DNA of 64,000 nt, taken from assembly GCA_020746835.1 (NCBI GenBank), contig JAGPNK010000025.1:62001-126000 (forward strand). The letters are read 5' to 3'. Position 1 is the first letter of the stretch. Each line of letters opens with the position of its first letter. Below, piece after piece: positions 1-14,153 of the stretch. The notes beneath the pieces are model-generated. The model saw only the letters and a program-made list of their open reading frames with translations, was not told the origin of the DNA and did no database searches. A program made the position numbers and the translations under genes. The DNA is from Stachybotrys elegans. Lineage: Eukaryota > Ascomycota > Sordariomycetes > Hypocreales > Stachybotryaceae.

Positions 1-393
1 AACTGTAGAAAAATGGGCGACGTCCCATAGTAGACGAGGGTTCTGAATGTGATGCTAGACTTCCCCTTCTTCTCCTTGCTAGCGCTCGTTTGACAATGCG
101 ATGTTTGAGAGTGTCCGAGACTGCAGGTTGGAAGAACATCGCCGACTAGACGAGATCCTAGTCGCCTACACGGGCGAATCCAAGCTCCCAGCACTGCGTC
201 ATGTGATTGTCGGTGGGGTGGTCAGGGTTCATAGAAGTCTCCTGTTGGCGTTGGGGACACCATCGGCTGTCTCGAGAGAGCGACTAGTAGAGACGTTCTG
301 AATCTGCAAGTGGTTTTCCGCACAAGCAGGGGATGATTCTCTATGGTTAAGGTGCTCGGCGTCGTCGTTCTGCGCCTCGATGCGTTCCATGTC
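1..393. other. No recognisable gene
   Basis: Base composition is ordinary. One 66-codon open frame (101-301) shows no recognisable motif. I see nothing I can support here. Confidence 0.5.
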
Positions 394-1695
394 CTACCAT
401 ACCAGAGTCCTTGTTGACAATTGCGTAGATATTAGAGGAGTCTTTTCTGACCATTCCCCGTTGAATCCGTGGACATGACAACGCCTCTGCTCAGTAGCGC
501 TCCTGAAGTCCAGGAAGTGTCCCGTTCGGGAGTTCACGAGGGCAAAAAACGGAAGTTGATCTGACACTTGCACAGGAATCCAGTGGTGATATGAGTTTGT
601 GGTACCACCATCGTAATGGTCCAGAGGCCCGACAGTACGTGCTGACGATAGTATCCCCCTATGATTGCCTGGTACGACGGTTGGAGACTGGTCCCTTGCT
701 AGGAGAGCCGAACCCGTGGCCCTGTGGAAGATTGGGTAGTTACGGAGTAGCCATTGGCCGTAGGGAGACCTACCGATCCTCACCAGTGTTGCTTGCGTCA
801 GTTCCGCGATATGCCACTGTTGGTTCTTTCTGCCGTGATAATAGTAGGCAATAACAGGAGTCACAGCAGCCGTGCCGCTTCCAGACAAGTCGAGAACCTT
901 CTTCTCATTGTCAATGCTCCTGATTATATACGAATCGTCATCGCCGATTGATTCGACAAACCAAAGTTGGGAACATGATGTATCAGTTGGGGAAGTCCTG
1001 TCAGCATTGCCGAATTGTTGCCTCTATCATACTCAAGATACCATCCGGTATGTGCGTGAGAGATACAATACACCTGGGGAAAGACAATTAGCTCAAATTC
1101 CCAGTGCTGCTGCTGCCTGTCGTTCCATGTGGATGAGACTGCAGCGTTGCCGGGATCTTTCGTAAGAGTTAGAGCCTTATTATTCGAGTTATTGTTGATC
1201 CGATAATTTGCAGTTCTGTGCAGTTCATCAGTTTGTTAATATCATGTAAAGAAGTTTCCATATAAAGAGCTTACCCATTAGCATCATTAACCCACTCGAA
1301 CTTCCAGTGTTGGTTAGGATTGTTTGTCTGCTGGAAATATACGACCACCAGGGCACCGTCTCCGCCTGATCTGCCCTTGACATCTAACATGCTGCCGAAT
1401 TGAGAACTCCTAACACGGAACCTGACACCATCTGGGAGTGCATTTGAGACCGATCTGCTAGGGTCTTACGAGTGGCGAATTTCTCTTGACCAGCTGATGG
1501 TACAGACCCATCGATGATTGCCCCCATTCCGAGGACAGAGCCATTAGACTTGGTGCAAATCCAGTAGGCTCCTTCGGCTGCAGTGAGAAGATATATGAAC
1601 TCTATCTCAATGCCTCAGAGCCAGCCATTTATAGTACCCCCTTTACAGGGTGTGCTTATTGTTGGGCCGTTCTTCAAGTTGGCAATGCAGCGCAT
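394..1695 (-). pseudogene. Ricin-type beta-trefoil (R-type) lectin gene, broken
   Basis: Read on the minus strand, this stretch encodes repeated carbohydrate-binding beta-trefoil units. The family's QxW-like motifs recur as NQHWKFEW, QQHWEFEL, SQLWFVES and NQQWHIAE, with LDVKG and LDLSG strands between. An ATG at 1695 opens a unit starting MRCIANLKNG. One intron looks intact: a GTAAGC donor after the NDANG codons (about 1274) and a CACAG acceptor near 1214 join two in-frame lectin pieces. The gene is damaged. A TGA sits where this family usually has Trp (about 1630, a G-to-A change). The frame shifts between the first two units (about 1455) and again near 1055. The last 130 codons to the stop at 394 stay open. 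Known members are sugar-binding proteins, often defensive or secreted; no secretion signal is visible. An extra intron could explain one shift, but not the stop. Confidence 0.6.
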
Positions 1696-1966
1696 ACAAC
1701 CCCGACGGCTTCTTTTAGATGAGGCTTATCATTGCCTATGCTGATGCATGAACGCCCAAAAGTCTGTAATCTGACTTGCCGGTCTCTACCATCCTTGTCA
1801 GCCGATACGGTACTTGTAAAAAGGCTGCGTGCCCTTCCTCGAACTGGCTTCGTTTGCAGTTTCAATGATAGAAAGGGATCTTCACGAAATCTCCCTATCA
1901 ATGGACGACGAGAATAAAACGCTGGCCATAACAAGTGGTGAGGCCAGCGAGGATAAACCACAGGTC
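1696..1966. other. No recognisable gene
   Basis: Frames on both strands stay open for 60-95 codons across 1674-1961, but neither translation resembles a known family and they overlap antisense. I regard both as chance. Confidence 0.4.
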
Positions 1967-1977
1967 GTCAAAACAGA

Positions 1978-2102
1978 TGTGGGATTTCCCGTTTGTGTGC
2001 CCTAACGAGAAAGATAATATTAAATCAATAGATGACACTTAGCAAGAAAATAGACTCGCTTGAGAAAAGCTTGACACTTGTGGCTGCGGGGATGCCAATG
2101 TT
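1978..2102 (+). repeat. Short interspersed repeat, copy 1, with 11-bp direct repeats
   Basis: Begins TGTGGGATTTCCCGTTTGTG, the fixed end shared by the family. It lacks an internal piece of about 40 nt present in other copies and ends around GGGGATGCCAATGTT. The 11-mer GTCAAAACAGA lies directly on both sides (1967-1977 and 2103-2113), as expected for a target-site duplication. Strand is given for the reading that starts GTGGGATTT; the biological orientation may be the reverse. Confidence 0.65.
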
Positions 2103-3060
2103 GTCAAAACAGACAACGAGATCAGCAGGTCGGCTGCGAACCAGAATCAGAGCCTCTGAAGACAGCAGACTTGAAATTAAATGCTGGCAAAGTGAAGAAA
2201 TTGTTCAGGATGCCGCCACATTCAAGTCAAAAGAACAAGAGGCCAAAGATTTCGGCGATTCCCTCTGCGCTGAAATCGGACCTGAGCCCGAGACACAAGA
2301 AACAACTACATTCGCTTAGCTTACCAACAGTGACAAGTTCAGTTGGGCCTATCGATATTGGCGCAATGAACAGCCCATACTGAGCTTTGCTGTGACCATG
2401 GCCAAACCCAGCGAGCAAGGTTATAGTATCATCACAACTCGTCCAACATCGCAATTCCGTTAGCTATATTACTGATGCGGACCGCTATGGGACTCCATGA
2501 GGCGGCCCGCAGGGAGTCTAAAGACTTATTGCTCTCCCAGATGCTGGAGCAGACATTGATGCCGTTATCAGTATCTCACCTAGTCGTTTTAGGTGGAGAA
2601 CGCGACAGTGGTATTTCGAGACGCTTAGAAGCGGCTGAATACCTCATTCATAGGCGAGCAGAGGTAAACACCCAAGACGTGTTTGGTAAGTGGCTCTCAT
2701 ACCCTCAACATGTCTTCACGACGCGGCAATGTCATTCCCAAAGATGAGAGTTTGAAGCTGCCAGAAATGGCCCCAATCCCGACCGAGCACCCAACGTATG
2801 AGGAAAGCATGAAGAGTGTTCTCAGAGATTGGAGCGTCAGTTCGCTTCTACAGCGGGGTTCATAGGCGTTCGTGGTCTGAGTCAGTCAATCTCTACAGCC
2901 TCATCTACGGGTCTAAGCTTCGGAGTTTATCCAAGACATCAAGTCCAACGGGCTCATTGTCCCAGAAGATATCTGGAAGTGGATTGCCCCCAAGTCAATA
3001 ATGTAGGTTTTCTCGTTTTCCGTAGAGTAGATGCTAATTCCTTGCTATAGATGACGTGGG
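2103..3060 (+). pseudogene. Ankyrin-repeat relic and adjoining decayed coding sequence
   Basis: Around 2620-2690 the plus strand reads AAEYLIHRRAEVNTQDVFGK, which matches the ankyrin repeat pattern (A..L...GA.VN..D..G.). The frame is interrupted before and after by stops, and no ankyrin array survives. Further along (about 2930-3003) a frame reads GLIVPEDIWKWIAPKS, which looks coding but which I cannot assign. Several frames must be combined to follow either piece. Fungal ankyrin repeats of this kind usually form the C-terminal part of NACHT- or HET-type proteins. That origin is an inference. Confidence 0.45.
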
Positions 3061-3829
3061 TGACAGATCAATCCAACACCTCGGACAATAACTCACAGCC
3101 GGCCCAATCACATACGACCAAGACGGCCACTCCATCACCGATGAGAAGTAACGCATTGAGTTCCTAGATACAATTAAGCACGATCGTGGCAGACAAAGAA
3201 CATAAGAAACCACATGCATGTTGTCTTAGATGCTTTGAGGAGGCCCTGCCGAACCAAATACCAGACTTCTCCTAGGCACAGAAATTCAATTCCACTGGGC
3301 CGAGTAGGCTCCAAGCTTGTGGTGTATGGTTCGTTGGCTGATGTTTCAATTCCCAGAACATAGACAGTTCTTTAGGGGAATAATTTTCACTTGTTACACG
3401 TTCCCTACCGACATATCTGGCTAAGCGCTTTCGTAGATACCGTACATTGACTTTGAGACATAACAGTATCTCCAGCGCAATGATGGGAGGAATCACCTCT
3501 CATGACTACAGGAGACGTTCTAACAAGATCTGAGATCTAGAAGCCAGGTACCCGTCTAAGGATCTGGATTGAGCATCCCAGACACTCGATCAATCTGGAT
3601 GCTGGGTGATGACCTGTTGCGTCGTGATAGCCCAGGTAGTGCATAAGTGCAGAGACCAACGTGCGTTGAGAATTCAAGCCACTGACACTTACGGATCCTT
3701 TTAGACAAGGACGTGGATACAAGCCCTAGAAGCAATAGGGCAAACTCTACTTCTACCAACGGGCCGAAGCAAGACTTGCCATTAGAGGTCAGTATGTATA
3801 GAATCTATATAGTTCTAACAATTATAATA
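3061..3829. other. No recognisable gene, boundary to AT block
   Basis: Ordinary composition until about 3790, with scattered short frames and no motif. Composition then changes abruptly to almost pure A/T. Confidence 0.45.
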
Positions 3830-5689
3830 TATTAGGAAATAATATAGAAAGCACTAGAAAGGGACTAGCTAGTAATACTTAAAAAGGCATAAATACTAGA
3901 ATTATAATAGTATTTGAACTTTAGTATATTACTTTTATACTTTTACTTTATTAAAATATATATAAGGGCTAAATAAATAAACTAATAAATAGTATATATA
4001 TATATTAAAAGGCTAATTTACTAACTATAAGTTTTTTTAACTTTATATATTTATACTTTTTATTATTATTATTACTATAGCTCTTTTATTATTTTTTAAC
4101 TTTAGTTAATAGAAAATATTATTTAATAATTCCTTTATTATTTAATATTATAATATAGTAAGTATATATAGTATAGAAAAAGAATAATAGTATATATATA
4201 TAATAGTAGCTTTATTACCTATAGAATTAAAGAATAGTATTAAATAATAAAGAAATTATTAAATAATATCTTTTATTAGCTAAAACTAAAAAATAATAAA
4301 AGAACTATAATAATAATAGTAATAATAAAAGTATATATAGTAAAGGGAATTTATAATTAGTAAACTTAATATATATATATACTATTTATTAGTTTATTTA
4401 GTATATTTTAATAAAGCTAGCTATATACTTTAATAAGGCTAGCTAAAGGTATAAAAGTAATATATTAAAATTAAAATACTATTATAATTTTAGTAAAAGT
4501 CTTTAAATTATATAAGTAATAAAGAAACTAATTTATTATATAATAGCTATAGCTATAAATAGTATTATAGCTATATTAAGCTAAGAATATATAATTTAAT
4601 ATATAAAGTCTAGCTTTAAAATAGAATTTAAAAAATATATATAAAAAGGCCTTTACTCTTTTTATTTTCTCTTTCTTTCTTTTTCTTTTATTTATATACT
4701 ATTAAATTTACTTTCTATTAGTACTATATATTATAACTTTATACTTATAATAAACTAAATAAATAACTAAAATATTAAAGATATTTCTAAGTTAAATCCC
4801 CCTACTAAATAGCCTACTAAAACTATATATAACTAAATATAAATAAGTTTATTTATTTTAAAAGGCCTTTAAGAAATAGTATTATTAATAGTATATAATA
4901 AACTATACTTTTTAAGCTTTTTAAAAAGCTTTTAAATTATTTTAATTTAAATTATTAAAAAAAAGGTAGAAAATGGGAATTCTTTTTAAAGTAATTAAAT
5001 ATTTCTAGCTTAGAAAATAACTAAGTATTAAAGTTAGAAAATAATTCTTAAAAATAAACCTTAATAAACTATTTATTATACTATTTAATAAAGAAATTTA
5101 AATATTTTAAACTATATAAAGCCTAAATAATATTTAATATATTTTAATTTATAAATAAAAAACCTTTTATTTTATTAATTATATTACTATTAGTTTATTT
5201 ATAATTATATTTATAACTATAATTTTTATAGGTATAAAAGGAATATTTTCTATATAATTAAAGTTTTAATATAGTTTTTAATTAAAGTTAAATAAATAAA
5301 AATTATAAAGATTTATATAATAACTAAAGAATATATAATATAAATAATTAAATATATTTATTATATAATAGGTAATTAAATATTTATATTACTTATTTAA
5401 CTTTAGTATAGCTAAAAGAAAGAAAAGACTTATAGTCTTTTTATTTTCCCTTTAATTATTTAATATTATTCTTTAATTTTATAAATAATAAAGCTACTAT
5501 TATTTATATATACTATTATTTTTTTATATTATATATATTTATTATATTATATTATTTTAAAATATTTATTTTAAATTTAATTTATTTATTAAAATATTAT
5601 TTTATTTAATTAACTTTAATTAAAATTAATAAATATTAAATAATATTATATTTAAAAAGTATAATATAAATATTAATTTCTTTTAAATA

Positions 5690-6925
5690 TAAGGTTTAAA
5701 AGGCTTATATTGTTTTTTTTACTATTTTTCTAACTTACTCTAGACCTATTTCTATATACTATTACTAACTAAGTAAGTTCTCTATATTATATAATACTTT
5801 CCTTTATAACTCCTTTATATTATATATTTCTTTATAGCTATATAGTTTCTATATATAATTATAGCTTTTAATATATTATATAGTACCTTTTATATATAAC
5901 TATAGCTTTTAATATATTATTTATACTTTAGCTATTATAGTTTATTCTCTTTATAATATTATATTATAAAGGCATTAAGTATATAATTTAGTAAAAAATA
6001 GTAAGAGTATTTAATTTAAAAACTAACTTTAAAAACTAATTAAAAACCCTAACTAAAAAACCAAGCTAAGGCTTCTAAAGTAAGTTTATTTTAGGCTCTA
6101 TATTTATTTATAGCCATTTTTAATATAGTTAGTCTTTACTATTAGTCTTTTAAATAGCTTTTTAAATAGTTTAAAGCCTTTTCTTTTACTTTTTTTTTTA
6201 AGCTTTAACTATAATTCTTATTAGAATTACTATATAAAAGTAATATATAAAAGTTATTTTATTACTATTAGTAATACTATTATTAAACTACTTAAAAAAA
6301 CTTATTTTAATAATAATATTATTAAAAATATAAATAGAAATAGTAATTAAAGTTACTATAGCTATTAAAATAACTATATTATTACTATTATTATTATTTA
6401 ATTCTATATTAATAGACATTTAAATAATATAAATAAGGAATTCTTTTCTTTTAAACTAAAGGCTTAAGGCTTTATATAATATAAACTAAAAGTAAAATAA
6501 GCTTTTTAATAGCTCTATTAGTAGCTTAAAGCAATAGCTTTTCTAGCTTAGTTAAAGCTTTCTATTAGTATTATAGTACTTTCTATTTAGGTATAAATTA
6601 TAATAAGGCTTTTATAATATAATTTTATTTAATGAATTAATTAAAGCTTTTTAACTGGGTATTACTCTATTATAACCTTCTATATATAAAGCTAGCTTAA
6701 TATTCTATTATATTATATACCTATATATAATTAAGTTTAATATAGCTTATAATATTATAGTTATTTATAGCTTAGCTATTTAATTAGTTAATTACTTTAT
6801 ATATTAATAATAGCTTTATTATTATTTCTTTTTACTATTTATAATTATATTAATTATTAAAGTATTAAATACTATTTTTACTATTTATTTACTTTTATTA
6901 TTTATACTCTATACTATATATTCTT
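5690..6925 (-). repeat. Repeat family A, long copy, minus orientation
   Basis: This is the reverse complement, with C-to-T type changes, of the copy at 12,074-13,265. Shared tracts include the stretch with TAAAAACCCTAACTAAAAAACC and the terminus TATACTCTATACTATATA near 6,903-6,920. The pair is an inverted repeat of about 1.2 kb with arms some 5 kb apart. Confidence 0.7.
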
Positions 6926-7711
6926 TTTTTTATTATATAGTATTAATTTATATATATTATATAATTTATAGTTTTATAACTCTTTTTATTAATTATATTA
7001 TAATATAATATTTTTTTAAATAGTTTAGTTTTTAAAATTACTTTTTATAATTACTTTAACTAACTAAATACTTTTTTTATTATTATATTTTATATATTAT
7101 AAGTATATATTAATTTAAAGTTATTATAAGTATTATTATATTATTATATTATATAAATAAATTTAGTTTTAAAATACTTTATTATATATTTTATTTTTAT
7201 TTAAATTATTTTATATTATTATTAAAAGTAAATATTAATATAATTATTATATTAAGTTAAAATAAATAAATTATAATTTTAATAGTATTTTATATAAACT
7301 TATAAATTATTTTTTTTTATATATTATTATTACTTTTTAATAATATAAATTATTTATATTTTTTATAAAAAGAATTATTTAAAGAAATAAAAAAAATAAA
7401 TAAAAATAAACTTTTTAAAGACTTAGTTTATTTATAATATTTTATTAATAAAAAAATACTTTATATTAAAATAGTAAAAATACTTTATTATAAAGTAAAG
7501 AATTTAAATAAATTAAAAATAATAAAGATTATAAAGCTTAAAAGTATAAAGCTTTTTTATTTAAAGTTTAACTATTAAAAACTATATATTTATTAATTAA
7601 ATTTTTTATTAAATTTCTTTAGTTTTAATTTTAATATTAGATTTTTAAATATTTTTATATTTTTTTCTAAATATTTATAAAATATTAAAGTAGTTTTTAT
7701 AATAATAAAAA

Positions 7712-7905
7712 GAGTATATAGTATAGAGTATAAATAATAAAAAGTAAATAAATAGTAGAAATAGTATTTAATACTTTAGTAACTAATATAGTTATAAATA
7801 GTAAAGAAAAATAATAATAAAGCTATTATTAAGCTATTTATATAGAGTAACTAACTAATTAAATAGCTAAGCTATAAATAGCTATAACTTTATTATAAGT
7901 AAAGT
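7712..7905 (+). repeat. Repeat family A, terminal fragment
   Basis: Starts GAGTATATAGTATAGAGTAT and follows the first 190 nt of the family A terminus almost base for base, then diverges near 7,905. Confidence 0.65.
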
Positions 7906-9527
7906 AGTTTTTATATATTATTTAAATTAAAATAGTTCTTTTATTTAATATAGTACTTTATTTATTTATTTTTTATTTATAAATTTAAATTTCTTTTAAT
8001 TTTTTATTTTTTTATAATATAATAACTAAGTTTAATTATTTTTCTATATATATTATATTTACTATAGTTTTAAATAGAATATATAAAAAACTAAATATAT
8101 TTATAATTTATTTAATATATTAAATTAATAGTTATTTTTATTAATTTCTTTTATAATTTTATAAAGTTTTAAATATTAAATATTAAGTTTTTTATTTAGT
8201 TATATTATTAAAATATTTTTTATTATAAAATAAACTATATTTTTTTTAAAAAGTTAGTTTTTTTAATTTTTTTATTATTATAGTATTTAAATATTTATTA
8301 TTATTTAAAAAAAAGCTATTTTTTTAATTTATTATAAAGATTTATAAATCTTTTACTTTAATAATTATTTTTAATATATTTAATTTTTATTTAGTTTTAT
8401 AAAATAGTTTTAATATAAATTTAAAATTAATTATTATTAAAGTTATTTTTATACTTTTACTAACTATTATATTATAAATATATTATACTATTAATAGTTT
8501 TTTAACTAGTTATTTTATTTATAATTAATATAATATTATAAATATACTTTTAGTATTTAATTTATTTATTTAGTTTATTTATTTACTAAGGGTTTTTAAG
8601 TTATTATAAACTTATAATTTAGTTTTATTTTAATTATAAAACTTTATTAAAACTTAAATATAAATAGTAATTTTTTATTTAAAATAATATTATTTAGTAG
8701 TTTATATATACTAATAATTATTTATAAAAAGATATAAAAGAACTATTTTATATTTATTACTTTTTAATATAGTATAAAATAAAAAACCTTTATAAGTTTA
8801 TTAATAATAATAAAATACTATTATATACTATTTAATAATAGAGTTATATAATAAAGGTAATTTTATAATAAAGTTTATTAATATTAAGTTTTATAATTAT
8901 ATAAAAACTAATAGAAATTATAGTAATTTATATAGTTTATAATATTATACTTTATTAATTATATATTTATAATATTTCTTAATAACTTTTTTAATTTATT
9001 TTTTTATTTTAAAAAAAGTATATTTATTTTTAAGTTATTTTATAATTTTATTTACTTTAAAATATCTATATAATAGTAATTTATATATTTTTTAATAAGT
9101 TTTAATTATTTAGTTTTATTTTTAATAATAATAAACTTAATTAATTATATTAATATAATTCTTATTTATTTATTTTTATTATTAAGTTATTATTTTACTT
9201 TTATAATCTTTAATATATAGTAATTATAATATAATATAAAGCTTTTAAAATAAATATTAATATTATTATTTAATTTATAAATCTTTTTAAATTCTTATTT
9301 TACTTTTTTATAGTATTTCTAATAATACTATTTTATAATATAATACTTTAATTAGTAAAATAGAGTTATTTTTCTATTAAAATATTATTTTATTTTTTAT
9401 TTTAAAATATACTATATATAAAATAATAGAAATTAGTTTAATTTTAATTATTATAGTTTTTATAAATACTTTTAAAATAGTATTAATAACTTTATTTTAC
9501 TTTTAATTTATATTATAATATACTTAA

Positions 9528-9883
9528 TAAAGAGAGTTATAAAACTAGGGATTATATAACTTATATAAATTAATAGTATATAGTTAATAGCGGTTAATAA
9601 TAGTTAACTTTATATATAATAATAGAATATAATTAATATTAGTTAGTTATATTTAATATACTAGAATTATATAAATATATAAGTAAAGTAAGTACTATAA
9701 ATTCTCTTAAAGTACTTATTAATTATTAATATAACTTAGTTATACTTTTACCTTTAGTAAATAGTATATTACTAAATGTAATACTATAATTAATACTATA
9801 ATATAAACCTAACTTAGTCCTTTAGAACCTTAATTACTAATTTACCCTTATCTATTAAAGACTAAAATAGACCAGATTATTAC
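9528..9883 (+). repeat. Repeat family B, LTR-like, least damaged copy
   Basis: A segment of about 350 nt beginning TAAAGAGAGTTATAAAACTA and ending ...GACCAGATTATTACA. It is matched in reverse orientation at 16,195-16,540. It keeps more C and G than its partner (for example CTAACTTAGTCCTTTAGAAC), as expected of a copy less affected by RIP. The length and the CA end resemble a retrotransposon long terminal repeat. That identity is inferred from form only. Confidence 0.55.
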
Positions 9884-12073
9884 AATTTACTTATATTATT
9901 TTTTTAATATTTTTAATAGTTATTTTTTAATAAAGATTTATTTTATATTAAAGTTTAGTTTTTAACTAATAGTATTTAATTTACTATTTTTTATTTCTTT
10001 TTAATAAATTATAATATAATTAAATTTTAAAATATATTCTATATATTTTAATTATTATTTATTAAATTATTATATTATTATAAAATATATAATATTTTTA
10101 TAATTTATATAAATCTTTACTTAATATTTACTTTTAAATATATAATATTTAAATTCTTTTATTATATTAATAATTATTAAAAATTCTTTATTATAAATTA
10201 AATAATTAAGTTTTAATTTATAAAGCTTATATAAATAAAATATAATTAAATATAATTTATTATTTTATTATATTATTTAATTTATATTTTAAAAATAAAG
10301 TTTAAAATATTAGTTTTTAATTTTATTTTTTTATTAAAATTAAATATTTTAAATATTAATTTATTAAAAATAAGTTTTTTAATTTATTTAAATACTTACT
10401 ATTATAGTTTATTTTAATATTAAGTAAAGTTATTATTAATAATTTTTTTTATTAAATTAATAAATAATATTATTATTTTATTAAAGTTTTTAAAAAACTT
10501 TTAATAATAATTAATAAATTTTAAAAAAACTTATATTTTTTAATATTAATAAATTTCTTTTATTTAATAATTATTATAACTTTTTAAGGTTTATATAAAT
10601 TTTATTATAAAATATAATATATTTTAAAAACTTTATTTCTTTTATATAGAATTTACTTTTTTTAATTTTATTAATAAGTTTATATTTTTAAATAATTTAA
10701 ATATTATATATATATATTTTTTATATTTCTTTTTATTATTTAAGAAAATAAAAATATTATTAAAATAGTATATTATAAAATAATTAAAGTATTTTTTTAA
10801 AGAATTATTAATTATTTTTTAAAATAAAATAAATATATTAATAAATTTAAAAAGTATTATTAAATACTTAAATAGTTTATATTTTATTTAAAATACTATT
10901 TTTTATTTATTTTCTTTTTTAATTTAAATAAAATTATAGACTTTTTTAAAATTTAAAGCTATAAATATTTTTTTACTATATAATTAGTTTTTTATTTTAC
11001 TAATTAATAGAAATAATATTTAGTCTTTTAGTATAATTTTATTAAGTTATTTATAATTAATTATTAATTATAATTTACTATTTTTCTTTAATATAAATAT
11101 AATAAAATAACTTATTAAAAATTAAAATATTTATATATATTCTTTATATAGACTTTTCTCTAAATACTTTTTTAATATATTACTTTTTTTAATTTTAAAA
11201 TTATAAATAAAATAAAAGCTTAATTTATTTTATTTTTAAAATATATAATATAGTTTTATTATAAATATTAAAGTAATTTAGTCTTTAGTTTTTTTTAAAA
11301 AAGCTTTTTATATTTCTAATATTATTATAAAATATTCTTTAGTTTATTTTTTAACTATTAATTTATATTTTTAAATCTTTATTAAATTATATAAATTAAT
11401 ATTTAAAAAGTTTAATTATCTTTTAATATTATTTTATATACTTTTTTATTATTTTTATTATATTTTTTTTAAAAAGCTATTTTTATTTTTATTTTTAATA
11501 TTTTTATTATTTAAAGTTTAAAATTTCTTATTATAATATTATTAATTATTAACTATATTATTTTAAAAGACTTATATTTAACTAGTATATTAATAAATTA
11601 ATAAATAATATTATTTAAGCTATAAATATTCTAGAATTATATTATAGTTTTTAATTAATATAATATTAAAGGTAATATTTTATTTTTATTTTACTATAAA
11701 TATTTTAAGTTAATTAGTTTTTTATTTTATATAGTTTTATTATAATTAAATATTTTTCTTTAGAAATTTTTTATTAAATATAATTTCTATTTATTCTTTT
11801 ATAATAGTTAAAATTAATAAATAATACTTAGTTTAATTAAATTTTTTTTAATTTTACTATTTATAAAGGTAGTAAATTAATTCTTTTTTATTTATATTTA
11901 AATTATTATTTTTAATTATTACATTATTTTTATTAGGTTTATTATTATATATAAAGTCTTTTATTATTTTTTCTTTTATTATTACTTTACTTATAGTTCT
12001 TTTATAAATAGTATTATTTATTTTTTATATAGTACTATTAATTAATTTTAGCTTTTTTATATAATGAGAAAAA

Positions 12074-13265
12074 GAGTATATAGTATAGAGTATAAGTAAT
12101 AGAAAGTAAATAAATAGTAGAGATAGTATTTAATACTTTAGTAACTAATATAGTTATAAATAATAGAAAGAAATAATAATAAAGCTATTATTAAGCTATT
12201 TATATAGAGTAACTAATTAGCTAAGTAGTTAAGCTATAAGTAGCTATAATATTATAAGCTATATATATATAAGTATATAATATAATAGAATATTAAAATA
12301 TATAAAAGGTTATAGTAGGGTTAAATAAAGTTATTAATACTATAGAAGCCTTATTATAACTATAATTATAATTTATACTTAAATAAAAAGCATTATAATA
12401 CTAATAGAAAGCTTTAATAATACTAAAAAGCCTACAATTATAACTATATAAAGTTACTATTACTTTAGACTACTAATAGAGAAAAGCTTATTTTACTTTT
12501 AGTCTATAGCTATATAAAGTCCTTAAGCCCCTAGTTTAAAAGAGAAAAATTCCTTATCTATATTATTTAAATATCTATTAATATAGAATTAAATAATAAT
12601 AATAATAGTAATAATATAGCTATATTAGAGGGGTAAAATCCCTTTACTAAAGCTACTTTAATAGCTATAATAGCTCTAGCTACTATCTCTATTTATATTT
12701 CTAATAATATTATTATTAAAGTAAGTCCTTTTAAACAGTCTTTTAATAATAGTATTACTAATAGTAATAGAATAACTTTTATATATTACTTTTATATAGT
12801 AATTCTAATAAGGAATTATAGTTAAAGTCTAAAAAAAAAAGCAAAAGAAAAGGCTTTAAGCTATTTAAAAAGCTATTTAAAAGACTAATAGTAAAGACTA
12901 ACTATATTAAGAATAGCTATAAATAGCTATTTAGCTTGGTTTTTTAATTAGGGTTTTTAATTAGTTTTTAAAATTAGTTTTTAAATTAAATGCTTTTACT
13001 ATTTTTAAATTATATATTTAATGTCTTTATAATGTAAAATAAACTATAGTAGCTAAAGTATAAATAATATATTAAAAGCTATAGTTATATATAGAAGCTA
13101 TATAGCTATAAAGGAAGCTATAAAGAAGTATATAATGTAAAAAAGCTATAGAGGAAGTATATAATGTAGGGAACTTACTTAGTTAGTAATAGTATATAGG
13201 AACGGGTCTAGGGTAAGCTAGAAAAGACAGTGAAAAAAACAGTATAAGTCTTTTAAACCTTATGT
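12074..13265 (+). repeat. Repeat family A, longest and best preserved copy
   Basis: Begins GAGTATATAGTATAGAGTAT and runs to about TATGTTTAAAAG. It includes islands of normal-looking sequence such as GGAACGGGTCTAGGGTAAGC at 13,200. It is matched in reverse orientation at 5,690-6,925 and 16,570-17,612. No open frame survives. It could be the end region of a larger transposon or a complete non-autonomous element. Confidence 0.65.
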
Positions 13266-13844
13266 TTAAAAGGGAGCTTTTTTATATACTTTATATTTAG
13301 AGTATTAATATTTATTTAGTTTTTTTTTAATATATATTCTTTATTATATATATATAATATTAGTTATATAATTACTATATTATAAGTAGTTTATTTTATT
13401 ACTTTATATTCTATAAGTTTTATTATACTATATTATTTTATAATAGTTTAGTTATAACTTATATAAAGAAATAGTTATTTTATACCTTTTTATATTAGTA
13501 CTTTTTATAATTATAATAGTAGTATAAAACCTATAAAGTAATATAGTATTATTAATAGTATTAATATAAAATTAAGTTATTTATAAAGTTTTCTATTTAA
13601 ATATTTATTAGTATTTATATTATAGGGATTCTATATAAATAGAATATTTTATTAGTATTTTATTACTAAGTTATAGTATTTATTCTTTTTACTATAATTT
13701 ATACTTTCTTTTACTTTTTAATTACTATTATTTCTATAAGTATTAGTATTATTTTTAATATTTATTCTAGGTATTATAGATTAATATATTATTTTAGTAA
13801 GTTTTTATTTATTTTATTTTACTATTTTTATAGCATTTTCTTAT

Positions 13845-14153
13845 TTATAACTATATTAGTTACTAAGGTACTAGATATTATTTTTACTATTTATTTACTT
13901 TTTATTATTTATATTCTATAATAAGGAAAAGAGTATATAGTATAGAGTATAAATAGTAAAAAGTAAATAAATAGTAAAGATAATACTTAGTACTTTAATA
14001 ACTAATATAGTTATAAATAGTAAAGAGAAATAATAATAAAGCTATTATTAAACTACTCTTATATATAAAGTAACTAACTAGCTAAGTAACTAAGCTATAG
14101 ATAGCTATAACTTTATTATAAGCTATATAATTTATATTCTATATTATATACTC
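13845..14153. repeat. Head-to-head family A termini (palindrome)
   Basis: A minus-oriented terminal piece (13,845-13,920) abuts a plus-oriented one starting at 13,931, giving an imperfect palindrome with arms of at least 70 nt around 13,925. A further short minus-oriented terminus, ending TATATACTC, lies at about 14,132-14,153. This suggests adjacent or nested insertions joined at the same family end. Confidence 0.5.
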
